DNA of 64,000 nt from Serpens sp035497915 (GCF_035497915.1 NZ_DATJCS010000054.1:45796-109795); one strand, 5' to 3'; positions 40,593 through 48,972 are shown, numbered from the stretch's first letter. Translations and numbers: made by a program. Notes: generated by a model from the sequence alone, not told the origin.

Positions 40593-41479
40593 AGCGCGAG
40601 ATCCTCTGGCGTGAAGGTCATGGTGAAAGAGCGGTACCGGTCGAACTCATTGGGCTTCAGACTTTGTACCTCGCTGACGCGCCCAATGTTACGCACCGCG
40701 GCGACCGCCGAGTTGTCGAAGGCGACATCGCCGCTCTTCGTCTCCACGTTGACGCTGGTAATGGTGCCGTCGGGCAGCATGGTCACGCGCAGTCTGACCA
40801 TCATGTTGGGGCGCGCCGAAGGCGGGCGACTCCAACCCTGGGCGGCGCGTAGGCGCAGCAGATCGTCGATGTTGCCCATGGCCTCTTCGCTCACCTCGTC
40901 GGCCAGCGCGGCCTGACGCTCCGTGTCCTCCTTGAGCAGCTCGGCCAGCGCCTGGGCACGGAGGTTCTCCTGGGCCTTGCGGGCGGCCTCTTCCTCGGCG
41001 GCCTTCTTCTTGGCCACTGCCTCGGCGGCCTTGCGGGCCTTCTCTTCCTCGGCTTTCTTGCGTGCCTCTTCGGCCGCCTTCTTCTTCGATTCTTCCTCGG
41101 CCCTCTTGCGGGCGACCTCCGCCTGACGCTTTTTCTCGGCCTCGGCTTTTCGAGCCGCTTCGGCGCGCTTTTGTTCCTCGGCCTTGGCGGCGGCGATACG
41201 CTGCTCTTCGGCCTTGCGCTGCTGCAGCTGTTCCATCTCGTACTCGCGGGCGCCGGTCTTCTGCGCCTCGCCGGCAATTTTCTGTCGAGTCTGGCTCTCG
41301 GCGTGGCTCTTCGACTTCATTTCATACAGGGTGGCCTGCACCACCGGACGCGCCGGCGGCAGTTCGGGCGTGCTGGCGAAACTCGCGAACAGCAGACCGA
41401 ACAGCACCAGATGCAGGCCCACGGCGCCGAGCACCGGCCAGAACCATGGCGACGAGGAAGTCTGTTCCACGGGACGCAT
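40589..41479 (-). CDS. tolA: Cell envelope protein TolA
   Basis: A 296-residue inner-membrane protein that spans the periplasm. The cytoplasmic N-terminus is followed by one helix (residues 12-33, FWPVLGAVGLHLVLFGLLFA) with the SHLS-like motif region. A long Ala/Glu/Lys/Arg helix of about 120 residues with AEEARKKAEEEKARKAA-type repeats follows. The C-terminal globular domain (GWSRPPSARPNMMVRLRVTM, PDGTITSVNVETKSGDVAFD) binds TolB. It is shorter than P. aeruginosa TolA (347, recalled), the difference being in the repeat helix. The ATG overlaps the tolR stop by one base. Confidence 0.95.
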   Translation of the reverse strand: MRPVEQTSSSPWFWPVLGAVGLHLVLFGLLFASFASTPELPPARPVVQATLYEMKSKSHAESQTRQKIAGEAQKTGAREYEMEQLQQRKAEEQRIAAAKAEEQKRAEAARKAEAEKKRQAEVARKRAEEESKKKAAEEARKKAEEEKARKAAEAVAKKKAAEEEAARKAQENLRAQALAELLKEDTERQAALADEVSEEAMGNIDDLLRLRAAQGWSRPPSARPNMMVRLRVTMLPDGTITSVNVETKSGDVAFDNSAVAAVRNIGRVSEVQSLKPNEFDRYRSFTMTFTPEDLAL

Positions 41480-41937
41480 CAGGGGGCCTCGGTAATCAGG
41501 CCGACATTGCCGACCCCGGCCTGCTGCAGACCGCCCATCACGGCCATCACCGCACCGTAATCCACGGCCTTGTCACCACGCACATACACCTGCACCTTTT
41601 TCCCCTGCCGGCTGTTCTCGGCGAGGATGCCGCGCACCGCGCCCACCAGCTTGTCCAGGGACACCGCCGACTCGCTGTTGCGGGTCTGCTCGGTGCGCAC
41701 CTCTTCGCCCATGTTCCAGTAGTAGGTGCGGTCAGCCTTGATCGACACCGTGAGCACGCGGGCGTTGTTGTCCTGCGGCAGCACCTCGGTGCTGACCTTG
41801 GGCAGGTCGACCTTGACGCCCTGGTTGAGCATCGGCGCGGTCACCATGAAGATCACCAGCAGCACCAGCATCACGTCGATGTAGGGCACAACGTTCATCT
41901 CGGCGACCGGCTTGCGTCTGTTGCGAATTCTGGCCAT
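41479..41937 (-). CDS. tolR: Tol-Pal system proton-channel subunit TolR
   Basis: A 152-residue ExbD/TolR protein. One transmembrane helix (residues 18-38, YIDVMLVLLVIFMVTAPML) contains the conserved Asp (IDVML) needed for proton flow through TolQ-TolR. The periplasmic domain follows (VDLPKVSTEVLPQD..., VRGDKAVDYGAVMAVMGGLQ). It starts 10 bp after the tolQ stop and ends in a TGATG overlap with tolA, so translation of R and A is coupled. Confidence 0.96.
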   Translation of the reverse strand: MARIRNRRKPVAEMNVVPYIDVMLVLLVIFMVTAPMLNQGVKVDLPKVSTEVLPQDNNARVLTVSIKADRTYYWNMGEEVRTEQTRNSESAVSLDKLVGAVRGILAENSRQGKKVQVYVRGDKAVDYGAVMAVMGGLQQAGVGNVGLITEAP

Positions 41938-41947
41938 CAGCCGCGCC

Positions 41948-42643
41948 TCATTCTTCAGAGGTGTGCACCTTGCGGTGCAGGATCGCCTGGAACTCGTCCG
42001 CGAAGGTGTAGTAACGGGCGATCAGCTGTTCGCTACGGGCGGAGAAGCGGTTGTAGGCAATGACCGCGGGAATCGCCGCGAACAGGCCAATGGCGGTGGC
42101 GATCAGCGCCTCGGCGATGCCCGGTGCCACGGTGGCCAGCGTGGCCTGCTGCACCTGGGCCAGGCCGCGGAAGGAGTTCATGATCCCCCACACGGTACCG
42201 AACAGGCCGATGTAGGGGCTGGTGGAGCCGACGGTTGCCAGGAACGGCAGCGCCTGCTCGAGCTTTTCCTCCTCACGGGAAATCGCCACGCGCATGGCGC
42301 GGTTCACGCCATCCATCACCGCGTCCGGACCGACACCCGACTGCTGGCGCAGGCGCGAAAACTCGCGGAAGCCGGCGCGGAAGATCTGCTCCACACCGCT
42401 GTTCGCTTCCGGGTTGTTGCCGGACTGGCGATACAGCTTGGACAGGTCGATGCCCGACCAGAAGCGCTCTTCGAACTCTTCCAGGGCATGCTTGGCGCCG
42501 CGCATCAGGCTGCCGCGCTGGAAGATCAGCACCCAGGAAACGACCGAGGCGCCCACCAGGATCAACATCACCAGTTGCACCAACAGGCTGGCGTTGCTGA
42601 TCAGACTCCACAGGGACATGTGATCGACGGCGTTGGGTTCCAC
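41948..42643 (-). CDS. tolQ: Tol-Pal system proton-channel subunit TolQ
   Basis: A 231-residue MotA/TolQ/ExbB protein with three transmembrane helices: near residues 19-39 (LVQLVMLILVGASVVSWVLIF), 133-155 (ATVGSTSPYIGLFGTVWGIMNSF) and 165-190 (ATVAPGIAEALIATAIGLFAAIP). The family segments GLFGTVWGIMNSF and IAEALIATAIGL are intact. The start is GTG (GTGGAACCC) with GGAG in the ybgC stop region. It lies 2 bp after ybgC. Confidence 0.96.
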   Translation of the reverse strand: MEPNAVDHMSLWSLISNASLLVQLVMLILVGASVVSWVLIFQRGSLMRGAKHALEEFEERFWSGIDLSKLYRQSGNNPEANSGVEQIFRAGFREFSRLRQQSGVGPDAVMDGVNRAMRVAISREEEKLEQALPFLATVGSTSPYIGLFGTVWGIMNSFRGLAQVQQATLATVAPGIAEALIATAIGLFAAIPAVIAYNRFSARSEQLIARYYTFADEFQAILHRKVHTSEE

Positions 42644-42645
42644 GC

Positions 42646-43086
42646 TTACTCTCCTGGACGGGTACTGGCCAGGTCGTCAGCGAAGGCGGCACGCAGCGCT
42701 TCGGGGATCGACCGGGTTTTCAGGGTATCGGCACGCACGCAGACCACCAGGACGCTGCCCTCGCAGAGCAGCAGCCCGTCGGTGACACGACGCACCTGTT
42801 GACGGAAACGCAGGCTGGCACGGTTCAGCTCGACCACCTCGGCCGAGACGCTCAGTTCGTCATCCAGGCGGGCCGGCGCGTGATAGCGCGCCTCGCACGA
42901 ATGAACCACGAACAGCAGGTTGTCCTGCGCCAGTTGCGACTGAATGAAACCCAGGCGGCGCAGGCGCTCGGTGCGCGCACGCTCCATGAACTTCAGGTAA
43001 TTGACGTAGTAGACGATGCCGCCAGCGTCGGTGTCTTCGTAGTAGACCCGGCAGGGGAGCGCGAACGGCTGACTAAGAGTGTTCAT
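42646..43086 (-). CDS. ybgC: Tol-Pal-associated acyl-CoA thioesterase YbgC
   Basis: A 146-residue hot-dog thioesterase. It carries the catalytic motif VYYEDTDAGGIVYYVNYLKFMERART, where the Asp and the start-of-helix residues fit the 4-hydroxybenzoyl-CoA thioesterase type. The start MNTLSQPFALPCRVYY at 43086 is 19 bp after the ruvB stop. A longer open frame reaching into ruvB is rejected as overlapping. The gene leads tolQ, the standard order of the tol cluster. Confidence 0.93.
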   Translation of the reverse strand: MNTLSQPFALPCRVYYEDTDAGGIVYYVNYLKFMERARTERLRRLGFIQSQLAQDNLLFVVHSCEARYHAPARLDDELSVSAEVVELNRASLRFRQQVRRVTDGLLLCEGSVLVVCVRADTLKTRSIPEALRAAFADDLASTRPGE

Positions 43087-43105
43087 TTCAGAAAAAGTTC
43101 CCGAG

Positions 43106-44131
43106 TCATGCTTCATCGGTGCCCAGGCGTCCGGGCAACGGCAGACCGAAGTGCAGGTAGGCATGCCGGGTGACCACGCGCCCGCGCGGGGTGCGCATGA
43201 TGTAGCCCTGCTGGATCAGGAAGGGCTCCAGCACATCCTCGATGGTGTGGCGCTCCTCGCCGATGGCCGCGGCCAGGCTGTCGATGCCCACCGGGCCGCC
43301 GTCGAACTTCTCCATCATGGTCAGCAGCAGGCGGCGGTCCTGATGATCGAAGCCGCGTTCGTCGACATCCAGCATGTTCAGCGCCAGGTCAGCCACCTGA
43401 CGGGTGATCTCGCCCTTGCCGCGCACCTCGGCAAAATCGCGCACGCGGCGCAGCAGGCGATTGGCGATACGCGGCGTGCCGCGTGCCCGGCGGGCGATTT
43501 CGAAGGCCCCTTCCGGCTCGATGGGCAGGCCGAGGATCCCGGCCGAACGGCTGACGATGGTGGTCAGGTCCTCGGCGGAATAGAACTCCAGGCGCTGCAC
43601 GATGCCGAAGCGGTCGCGCAACGGATTGGTCAGCATGCCGGCCCGCGTGGTCGCCCCCACCAGGGTGAACGGCGGCAGGTCCAGCTTGATGGAACGCGCG
43701 GCCGGGCCCTCGCCGATCATGATGTCGAGCTGGAAGTCTTCCATGGCCGGATACAGCACCTCCTCGACCACCGGGGACAGGCGGTGGATCTCGTCGACGA
43801 ACAGCACGTCGCCCGGCTCGAGGTTGGTCAGCAGCGCGGCCAGATCGCCGGGACGTTCCAGTACCGGGCCGGAGGTGCTTTTCAGGGAAACGCCCATTTC
43901 CTGGGCGATGATGTTCGCCAGGGTGGTCTTGCCCAACCCGGGCGGACCGAAGATCAGCGTGTGGTCCAGGGCTTCGGTGCGACCCCTGGCGGCCTGGATG
44001 AACAGCTGCATCTGCTCGCGCACCAGCGGCTGGCCGATGTAGTCGGCCAGCCGGGCCGGACGCATGGCGCGATCCAGTTGCTCGTCGCGATCCCGGGGGG
44101 AGGCGGTCACCAATCGATCGGCTTCGATCAC
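43106..44131 (-). CDS. ruvB: Holliday junction DNA helicase RuvB
   Basis: A 341-residue AAA+ motor that drives branch migration with RuvA. Walker A is GPPGLGKTTLAN, Walker B is VLFVDEIHRL, sensor 1 is LVGATTRAGMLTNPLRDRFG and the arginine finger region is RDRFGIVQRLEF. The winged-helix C-terminal domain ends QQGYIMRTPRGRVVTRHAYL. The start is GTG, immediately after the ruvA stop (TAAGTG), so translation is probably coupled. Confidence 0.97.
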   Translation of the reverse strand: MIEADRLVTASPRDRDEQLDRAMRPARLADYIGQPLVREQMQLFIQAARGRTEALDHTLIFGPPGLGKTTLANIIAQEMGVSLKSTSGPVLERPGDLAALLTNLEPGDVLFVDEIHRLSPVVEEVLYPAMEDFQLDIMIGEGPAARSIKLDLPPFTLVGATTRAGMLTNPLRDRFGIVQRLEFYSAEDLTTIVSRSAGILGLPIEPEGAFEIARRARGTPRIANRLLRRVRDFAEVRGKGEITRQVADLALNMLDVDERGFDHQDRRLLLTMMEKFDGGPVGIDSLAAAIGEERHTIEDVLEPFLIQQGYIMRTPRGRVVTRHAYLHFGLPLPGRLGTDEA

Positions 44132-44737
44132 TTAAGCCATTCCCTTCAGCGCGCGCCGAATCAATTCTTCACTGCTCAAACCGTTCTCCTGCACCGCGGC
44201 GACAGCGCGACTGGCTTCCTGGGGCTTGAAGCCCAAAGCGATCAACGCGCTCACGGCATCATTTTCGGCGGATGAGACCGCCGCCTGCCCGGAAGGTTCC
44301 AATACCAGCGGCGCAATACCCGGAATCGCCTCCCAGGCCTTGAAGCGGTCCTTCAGTTCCACCAGCAACCGCTCGGCGGTCTTCTTGCCCACGCCAGGAA
44401 TCTTCACCAGCGTGGACGTGTCCTGCGCCTGCACACAGCGTACCAACTCATCCACTTCCAGCCCGGACATCAAGGCCAGCGCCAGCTTGGGGCCCACGCC
44501 ATTCAGGCGGATCAGCTCGCGAAACAGCTCGCGCTCGCGCTTTTCCGCGAAGCCGTAGAGCAGCTGTGCGTCTTCTCTGACCACCAGATGGGTATAAAGC
44601 GTCAAGGAATCGCCGACCGGCGGTAGACGATAAAGGGTCGTCATCGGCACTTCCAGCTCGTAACCGACGCCATTCACATCCAGCAGCAAAAAAGGCGGCA
44701 GTTTGTCCGCCAGGGTGCCACGCAATCGACCAATCAC
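44132..44737 (-). CDS. ruvA: Holliday junction DNA helicase subunit RuvA
   Basis: A 201-residue protein that binds the four-way junction as a tetramer and recruits RuvB. Domain I is an OB fold (MIGRLRGTLADKLPPFLLLD). Domain II has two HhH motifs, LIRLNGVGPKLALALMSG and LVKIPGVGKKTAERLLVEL. Domain III at the C-terminus (AVSALIALGFKPQEASRAV) contacts RuvB. GTG start, 40 bp after the ruvC stop. Confidence 0.97.
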   Translation of the reverse strand: MIGRLRGTLADKLPPFLLLDVNGVGYELEVPMTTLYRLPPVGDSLTLYTHLVVREDAQLLYGFAEKRERELFRELIRLNGVGPKLALALMSGLEVDELVRCVQAQDTSTLVKIPGVGKKTAERLLVELKDRFKAWEAIPGIAPLVLEPSGQAAVSSAENDAVSALIALGFKPQEASRAVAAVQENGLSSEELIRRALKGMA

Positions 44738-44777
44738 GGGTCCAGTCCTCTCACGTCAATCGGGGTCGCAGCGCCGC

Positions 44778-45302
44778 TCACAGCCGCAGCCGGCCGCTGC
44801 GCCGTTTGGCCTGGGTCAGGCCATGGGGAATCAGGCTTTGCCGGTGATGGGCGTGGCAGAGCGCGATGGCCAGGGCATCGGAGGCATCGATCTGGGGTTT
44901 CTGCAGCAGCTTGAGCAGGTGCATGACCATCATCTGCACCTGCTGCTTGTCGGCGCCGCCGGTGCCGGCGATGGCCTGCTTGACCTGGGTGGCGGTGTAC
45001 TCGGCGATCTCCAGGCCGGATTCGGCACCGGCGACGATCGCCGCGCCGCGCGCCTGACCGAGCTTGAGGGCCGAATCGGCGTTGCGCGCCATGAACACCT
45101 GCTCGATGCCCATGGTCACCGGCCCGTACTGGCGAATCACTTCGCTCACGCCGCGATACACCGTCTGCAGGCGTTCCGGCAGCGCTCCGCTGCCGGTGCG
45201 GATGCAGCCGGAGGCGATGTACTCACAGCCCCGCCCGGTGTCGCGCACCACACCGAAGCCGGTGATCCGCGAGCCCGGGTCGATTCCTAGGATCAGCGTC
45301 AT
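44778..45302 (-). CDS. ruvC: Crossover junction endodeoxyribonuclease RuvC
   Basis: A 174-residue Holliday-junction resolvase with an RNase H fold. The acidic catalytic residues are visible in ILGIDPGSRITGFGV (Asp7), in GIEQVFMARN (Glu) and near the end in IDASDALAIALCHAH (two Asp). It is the first gene of a run that continues ruvA-ruvB-ybgC-tolQ-tolR-tolA-tolB-pal-cpoB with short or overlapping junctions. Its promoter region carries a LexA-like box. Confidence 0.97.
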   Translation of the reverse strand: MTLILGIDPGSRITGFGVVRDTGRGCEYIASGCIRTGSGALPERLQTVYRGVSEVIRQYGPVTMGIEQVFMARNADSALKLGQARGAAIVAGAESGLEIAEYTATQVKQAIAGTGGADKQQVQMMVMHLLKLLQKPQIDASDALAIALCHAHHRQSLIPHGLTQAKRRSGRLRL

Positions 45303-45315
45303 GCCACCGCCATCA

Positions 45316-45331
45316 CTGTCTATTTATCCAG
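45316..45331. promoter_or_regulatory. LexA-like SOS box upstream of ruvC
   Basis: CTGTCTATTTATCCAG matches 13 of 16 positions of the E. coli LexA consensus, CTGTATATATATACAG, including both CTG/CAG ends. It lies between the -10 box and the ruvC start, over the expected transcription start, where a repressor would block initiation. Confidence 0.6.
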
Positions 45332-45337
45332 CCCGCG

Positions 45338-45366
45338 AGTATACGGACCGACTTCCGTGCCGTCAC
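45338..45366 (-). promoter_or_regulatory. Promoter of ruvC operon
   Basis: The minus strand shows GTGACG (45366-45361), a 17-bp spacer and TATACT (45343-45338), about 36 bp before the ruvC start. The LexA-like box follows directly downstream. Confidence 0.55.
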
Positions 45367-45395
45367 CCGTCGTTTCCGGCCGGCATGCTGCCAAG

Positions 45396-45446
45396 AGTGG
45401 CTTCAGCCGCGATGCTTTTCCCAGAAGCATCGCGGCTGAAGCCGCT
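45396..45446. repeat. Long perfect palindrome (REP-type hairpin)
   Basis: GGCTTCAGCCGCGATGCTT (45399-45417) is followed after 7 bases by its exact reverse complement (45425-45443), giving a 19-bp stem. Its GTGGC/GCCGC edges resemble Pseudomonas REP elements. It lies between yebC and ruvC. Confidence 0.75.
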
Positions 45447-45460
45447 CCTGCAAGATGCAT

Positions 45461-45488
45461 AAAAAAGGCAGCGCCAAGCGCTGCCTTT
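45461..45488 (-). terminator. Rho-independent terminator of yebC
   Basis: On the minus strand AGGCAGCGC-TTG-GCGCTGCCT is followed by TTTTT, 25 bp after the yebC stop. A 9-bp stem and T-run make a strong terminator. Confidence 0.9.
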
Positions 45489-45510
45489 CTGGGTCGCCGT
45501 CACCGGGCAA

Positions 45511-46260
45511 TCAGCCCAGCTGTTCCATGATCTCGTCCGGGATCTCGGCGTTGTGGTAGACGTTCTGCACGTCGTCCAGATCTTCCAGCATGTCGATCAG
45601 CTTGAGGACTTTCTGCGCGGTTTCCAGGTCGGTGACCGGCGCGGTGATCGACGGGATCATCGCCACCTCGGCCTCGTCACCCTTGAACCCGGCGGCGCCC
45701 AGCGCCTCGTTCACCGTGAGGAAGTCGGCGAAGCTGGTGTAGACCTCCACCGAACCGTCGTCGGCGGCGACCACGTCGTCGGCGCCGGCTTCCAGCGCGG
45801 CGTCCATCAGGGCTTCCTCGTTCACGCCCGGGGCGTAGCTGATCTGGCCCTTGCGGTCGAACATGTAGGCCACCGAGCCATCGGTGCCCAGGTTGCCGCC
45901 GCACTTGCTGAAGGCATGACGCACTTCGGCGGCGGTGCGATTGCGGTTGTCGGTCATCGCCTCGACGATGATAGCCACGCCGCTCGGCGCGTAGCCTTCA
46001 TAGCTCAGCTCGACCATGTTGTCGGCGTCGTTGGAGCCAGCGCCGCGCGCGATGGCGCGATCGATGGTGTCGCGGGTCATGTTGGCGGTCAGCGCCTTGT
46101 CCACCGCCAGGCGCAGGCGCGGGTTATCCGCCGGGCTGCCGCCGCCATGCTTGGCGGCCACGGTCAGTTCGCGGATCAGTTTGGTGAAGATCTTGCCCCG
46201 CTTGGCGTCCTGACGTTCTTTGCGGTGCTTGATGTTGGCCCATTTGGAATGACCAGCCAT
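45511..46260 (-). CDS. yebC: YebC/PmpR-family transcriptional regulator
   Basis: A 249-residue YebC/TACO1 protein. It has the family start MAGHSKWANIKHRKERQDAK, the KALTANMTRDTIDRAIARG helix, YEGYAPSGVAIIVEAMTDN and the acidic third domain. The P. aeruginosa homologue PmpR represses the PQS receptor gene pqsR (known), and other family members are linked to translation, so the role here may be either. It has its own terminator. aspS ends 156 bp upstream. Confidence 0.94.
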   Translation of the reverse strand: MAGHSKWANIKHRKERQDAKRGKIFTKLIRELTVAAKHGGGSPADNPRLRLAVDKALTANMTRDTIDRAIARGAGSNDADNMVELSYEGYAPSGVAIIVEAMTDNRNRTAAEVRHAFSKCGGNLGTDGSVAYMFDRKGQISYAPGVNEEALMDAALEAGADDVVAADDGSVEVYTSFADFLTVNEALGAAGFKGDEAEVAMIPSITAPVTDLETAQKVLKLIDMLEDLDDVQNVYHNAEIPDEIMEQLG

Positions 46261-46381
46261 AACTCACTCCATCTCGTTTTGGATTCCGGAACGGGCCGAT
46301 CCGATCGGCCCGCCTGTCTAGTCTGGCACCTATACGGGCAGCCACCAGGCCGCCCGCCGCCATTGTTGCCACCCCGAACGG

Positions 46382-46407
46382 AGAAGCCCGGTTTTCACCG
46401 GGCTTCT
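46382..46407 (-). terminator. Hairpin after aspS
   Basis: AGAAGCCCGGT and ACCGGGCTTCT form a perfect 11-bp stem with a TTTC loop (GAAA on the minus strand), 10 bp after the aspS stop. No T-run follows on the minus strand, so termination is likely but not certain. Confidence 0.6.
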
Positions 46408-46416
46408 GAGGGGGGA

Positions 46417-48192
46417 TTACTCCGCCTTGGCTTGCTCGCGCAGGCGAATATGCAGCTCGCGCAGCGCCTTGTTGTCCACGATACCCGGCGCCTGGGTCAT
46501 GACGCAGGCCGCGCTCTGGGTTTTCGGGAAGGCAATCACTTCGCGGATCGACGATGCGCCGGTCATCAGCATGACCAGGCGGTCCAGACCGAAGGCCAGG
46601 CCGCCATGCGGCGGCGCGCCGAACTTCAGCGCATCGAGCAGGAAGCCGAACTTCTCCTGCTGCTCCTCTTCGCTGATGCCCAGCACGCGGAACACCGCCT
46701 GCTGCATCTTGCGGTCGTGGATACGGATCGAACCGCCGCCCAGCTCGGTGCCGTTGAGCACCATGTCGTAGGCGCGCGACAGGGCGGCAGCCGGGTTGGC
46801 CTCCAGCTCTTCCGGCGAGCACTTGGGCGCGGTGAACGGGTGGTGCATGGCGGTCAGGCTGCCGTCGTCGTTTTCCTCGAACATCGGGAAGTCGACCACC
46901 CACAGCGGCGCCCACTCGCAGGTGAGCAGGTTGAGGTCGTGACCAACCTTGATGCGCAGGGCGCCCAGGGCGTCGCAGACCACTTTGGCGCGGTCGGCGC
47001 CGAAGAACACGATGTCGCCATCGACCGCGCCGACGCGATCGAGGATCACGTTGAGGTTCGGCTCGGCGATGTTCTTGACGATCGGCGACTGCAGGCCTTC
47101 AACGCCCTTGGCGCGCTCGTTGACCTTGATGTAGGCCAGGCCCTTGGCGCCGTAGTTGCTGACGAACTTGGTGTAATCGTCGATCTGCTTGCGCGGCATG
47201 CTCGCCCCGCCCGGGACGCGCAGCGCGGCAACGCGGCCCTTGGGATCGTTGGCCGGGCCGGCAAATACCTTGAAGTCCACATCCTTGAGCTGATCGGCCA
47301 CGTCGACCAGTTCCAGCGGGATGCGCAGGTCGGGCTTGTCCGAACCGAAGCGACGCATGGCCTCGGCCAGGGTCATGTGCGGCAGCTCGCCGAACTCGAC
47401 ATCCAGCACTTCCTTGAACAGCTGACGAATCATGGTCTCGGTCAGGCCCATGATGTCGGCTTCATCGAGGAAGCTGGTCTCGATGTCGATCTGGGTGAAT
47501 TCCGGCTGGCGGTCGGCGCGCAGGTCCTCGTCGCGGAAGCACTTGGCGATCTGGTAGTAGCGGTCGAAGCCGGCCACCATCAGCAGCTGCTTGAACAGCT
47601 GCGGGGACTGCGGCAGGGCGAAGAAGCTGCCAGCGTGGGTGCGGCTCGGCACCAGGTAGTCGCGCGCGCCTTCGGGAGTGGCGCGGGTCAGGATCGGCGT
47701 CTCGACGTCCAGGAAGCCGTTGTCGTCCAGGTAGCGGCGGATGCTCGAGGTGATGCGCGAGCGCAGCTTGAGCTTGGCGGCCATTTCCGGGCGGCGCAGG
47801 TCGATGAAGCGATAACGCAGGCGGGTTTCCTCGCCGACGTCGGAGTATTCGTCCAGCGGGAACGGCGGGGTCTCGGCCTGGTTCAGCACTTCCAGTTCAT
47901 AGCCCAGCACCTCGATGGCGCCGCTGGCCATGTTCGGGTTGCGCGCGCCCTCGGGACGCATACGCACCTTGCCGGTGACCTTCACCACGTACTCGCTGCG
48001 CACCCGGTCGGCCTTGGCGAAGGTTTCCACGCGGTCCGGGTCGAATACCACCTGAGCCAGGCCTTCACGGTCGCGGATGTCCAGGAAGATGACGCCACCG
48101 TGGTCGCGACGGCGATGGACCCAGCCGCAAAGGGTGACTTCCTGACCGTCGAGGGCCTCGTTCAACTGGCCGCAATAGTGGCTGCGCATCAT
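46417..48192 (-). CDS. aspS: Aspartyl-tRNA synthetase
   Basis: A 591-residue bacterial-type class II synthetase. The N-terminal OB domain reads LCGWVHRRRDHGGVIFLDIR. The catalytic core has motif 2 QIAKCFRDEDLRADRQPEFTQ. The bacterial GAD insertion lies in the middle, and motif 3 is GLAFGLDRLVMLMTGASSIR. The Pseudomonas enzyme is known as non-discriminating, charging tRNA-Asn too for GatCAB (known for the genus, not read from the sequence). The start is the first of two adjacent ATGs at 48192. Confidence 0.97.
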   Translation of the reverse strand: MMRSHYCGQLNEALDGQEVTLCGWVHRRRDHGGVIFLDIRDREGLAQVVFDPDRVETFAKADRVRSEYVVKVTGKVRMRPEGARNPNMASGAIEVLGYELEVLNQAETPPFPLDEYSDVGEETRLRYRFIDLRRPEMAAKLKLRSRITSSIRRYLDDNGFLDVETPILTRATPEGARDYLVPSRTHAGSFFALPQSPQLFKQLLMVAGFDRYYQIAKCFRDEDLRADRQPEFTQIDIETSFLDEADIMGLTETMIRQLFKEVLDVEFGELPHMTLAEAMRRFGSDKPDLRIPLELVDVADQLKDVDFKVFAGPANDPKGRVAALRVPGGASMPRKQIDDYTKFVSNYGAKGLAYIKVNERAKGVEGLQSPIVKNIAEPNLNVILDRVGAVDGDIVFFGADRAKVVCDALGALRIKVGHDLNLLTCEWAPLWVVDFPMFEENDDGSLTAMHHPFTAPKCSPEELEANPAAALSRAYDMVLNGTELGGGSIRIHDRKMQQAVFRVLGISEEEQQEKFGFLLDALKFGAPPHGGLAFGLDRLVMLMTGASSIREVIAFPKTQSAACVMTQAPGIVDNKALRELHIRLREQAKAE

Positions 48193-48279
48193 GGTGTGTT
48201 CGCTTCTCTTCTGGAGTCTGGTTCGTCTTGGCCGGCCACCCGCTGGCGCCGGGGTCAGGCCAGTGTGGCAAAGCGCGAG

Positions 48280-48285
48280 ATTATA
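48280..48285 (-). promoter_or_regulatory. Putative -10 box for aspS
   Basis: The minus strand reads TATAAT within CCCTATATAATCTCG, 88 bp before the aspS start. A -35 element at standard distance was not convincing. Confidence 0.4.
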
Positions 48286-48410
48286 TAGGGTAAATCCCTG
48301 CCGCGCAGCCGTGGCGCATGGCGCGCTGCTGGTTGATCCAGATCCATGACCGCAAGCGAAAACCCCTGTTAGGCTGACATCACCTCATTGCACGCATCGG
48401 AGGAGTCATC

Positions 48411-48878
48411 ATGGATATCGACATCGGCATTTCCCAACAGGACCGGGCGGCCATCGCCGAGGGCCTGTCCCGCCTGCTGGCCGACACCTACACGCTCTAC
48501 CTGAAGACCCACAACTTCCACTGGAACGTCACCGGCCCGATGTTCAACACCCTGCATCTGATGTTCGAGACGCAGTACACCGAACTGGCGCTGGCGGTGG
48601 ATGCCATCGCCGAGCGCATCCGCGCCCTGGGTTTCCCGGCGCCGGGCACCTACGCCGCCTACGCGCGGCTGTCCTCCATCAAGGAAGAAGAAGGCGTGCC
48701 CAGCGCCGAGGAGATGATCCGCCTGCTGGTGCAGGGCCAGGAAGCCGTGGTGCGCACCGCGCGCGGCATCTTCCCGCTGCTGGACAAGGTCAGCGACGAA
48801 CCCACCGCCGACCTGTTGACCCAGCGCATGCAGATCCATGAAAAGACCGCCTGGATGCTGCGTAGCCTGCTGTCCTGA
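48411..48878 (+). CDS. Dps-family ferritin-like stress protein
   Basis: A 155-residue four-helix Dps/ferritin-like protein that forms a dodecameric shell, oxidises iron with H2O2 and may protect DNA. The conserved ferroxidase segment KTHNFHWNVTGPMFNTLHLM lies near residues 34-53, followed by FETQYTELALAVDAIAERI. It lacks a long lysine-rich N-terminal tail, so DNA binding through that route is unlikely. GGAGGAG lies 7 bp before the ATG. It is divergent from aspS. The P. aeruginosa homologue in this place is annotated as a DNA-binding stress protein (recalled). Confidence 0.93.
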   Translation: MDIDIGISQQDRAAIAEGLSRLLADTYTLYLKTHNFHWNVTGPMFNTLHLMFETQYTELALAVDAIAERIRALGFPAPGTYAAYARLSSIKEEEGVPSAEEMIRLLVQGQEAVVRTARGIFPLLDKVSDEPTADLLTQRMQIHEKTAWMLRSLLS

Positions 48879-48890
48879 ACCCTGCCCGCC

Positions 48891-48912
48891 GGGGCGGCCG
48901 TCCGGCCGCCCC
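48891..48912 (+). terminator. GC hairpin after the Dps-like gene
   Basis: GGGGCGGCC-GTCC-GGCCGCCCC forms a perfect 9-bp stem 12 bp after the stop. There is no T-run, so it is a candidate only. Confidence 0.45.
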
Positions 48913-48943
48913 GCGACTTCGCACGCACTTGCAGCGCCGCGAT

Positions 48944-48972
48944 TTGAGCCCCCTTCCGCTTTGCTGTTAAAT
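48944..48972 (+). promoter_or_regulatory. Promoter for the cold-shock-domain gene
   Basis: TTGAGC (48944-48949), a 17-bp spacer and TTAAAT (48967-48972) make a reasonable sigma70 promoter. It implies a leader of about 117 nt before the ATG at 49097, long for this genome and typical of cold-shock mRNAs. Confidence 0.5.

Noticed and set aside
45553..48288. A plus-strand open frame of 911 codons opposite yebC and aspS.
   Set aside because: Antisense shadow; it crosses a terminator hairpin between the two real genes.
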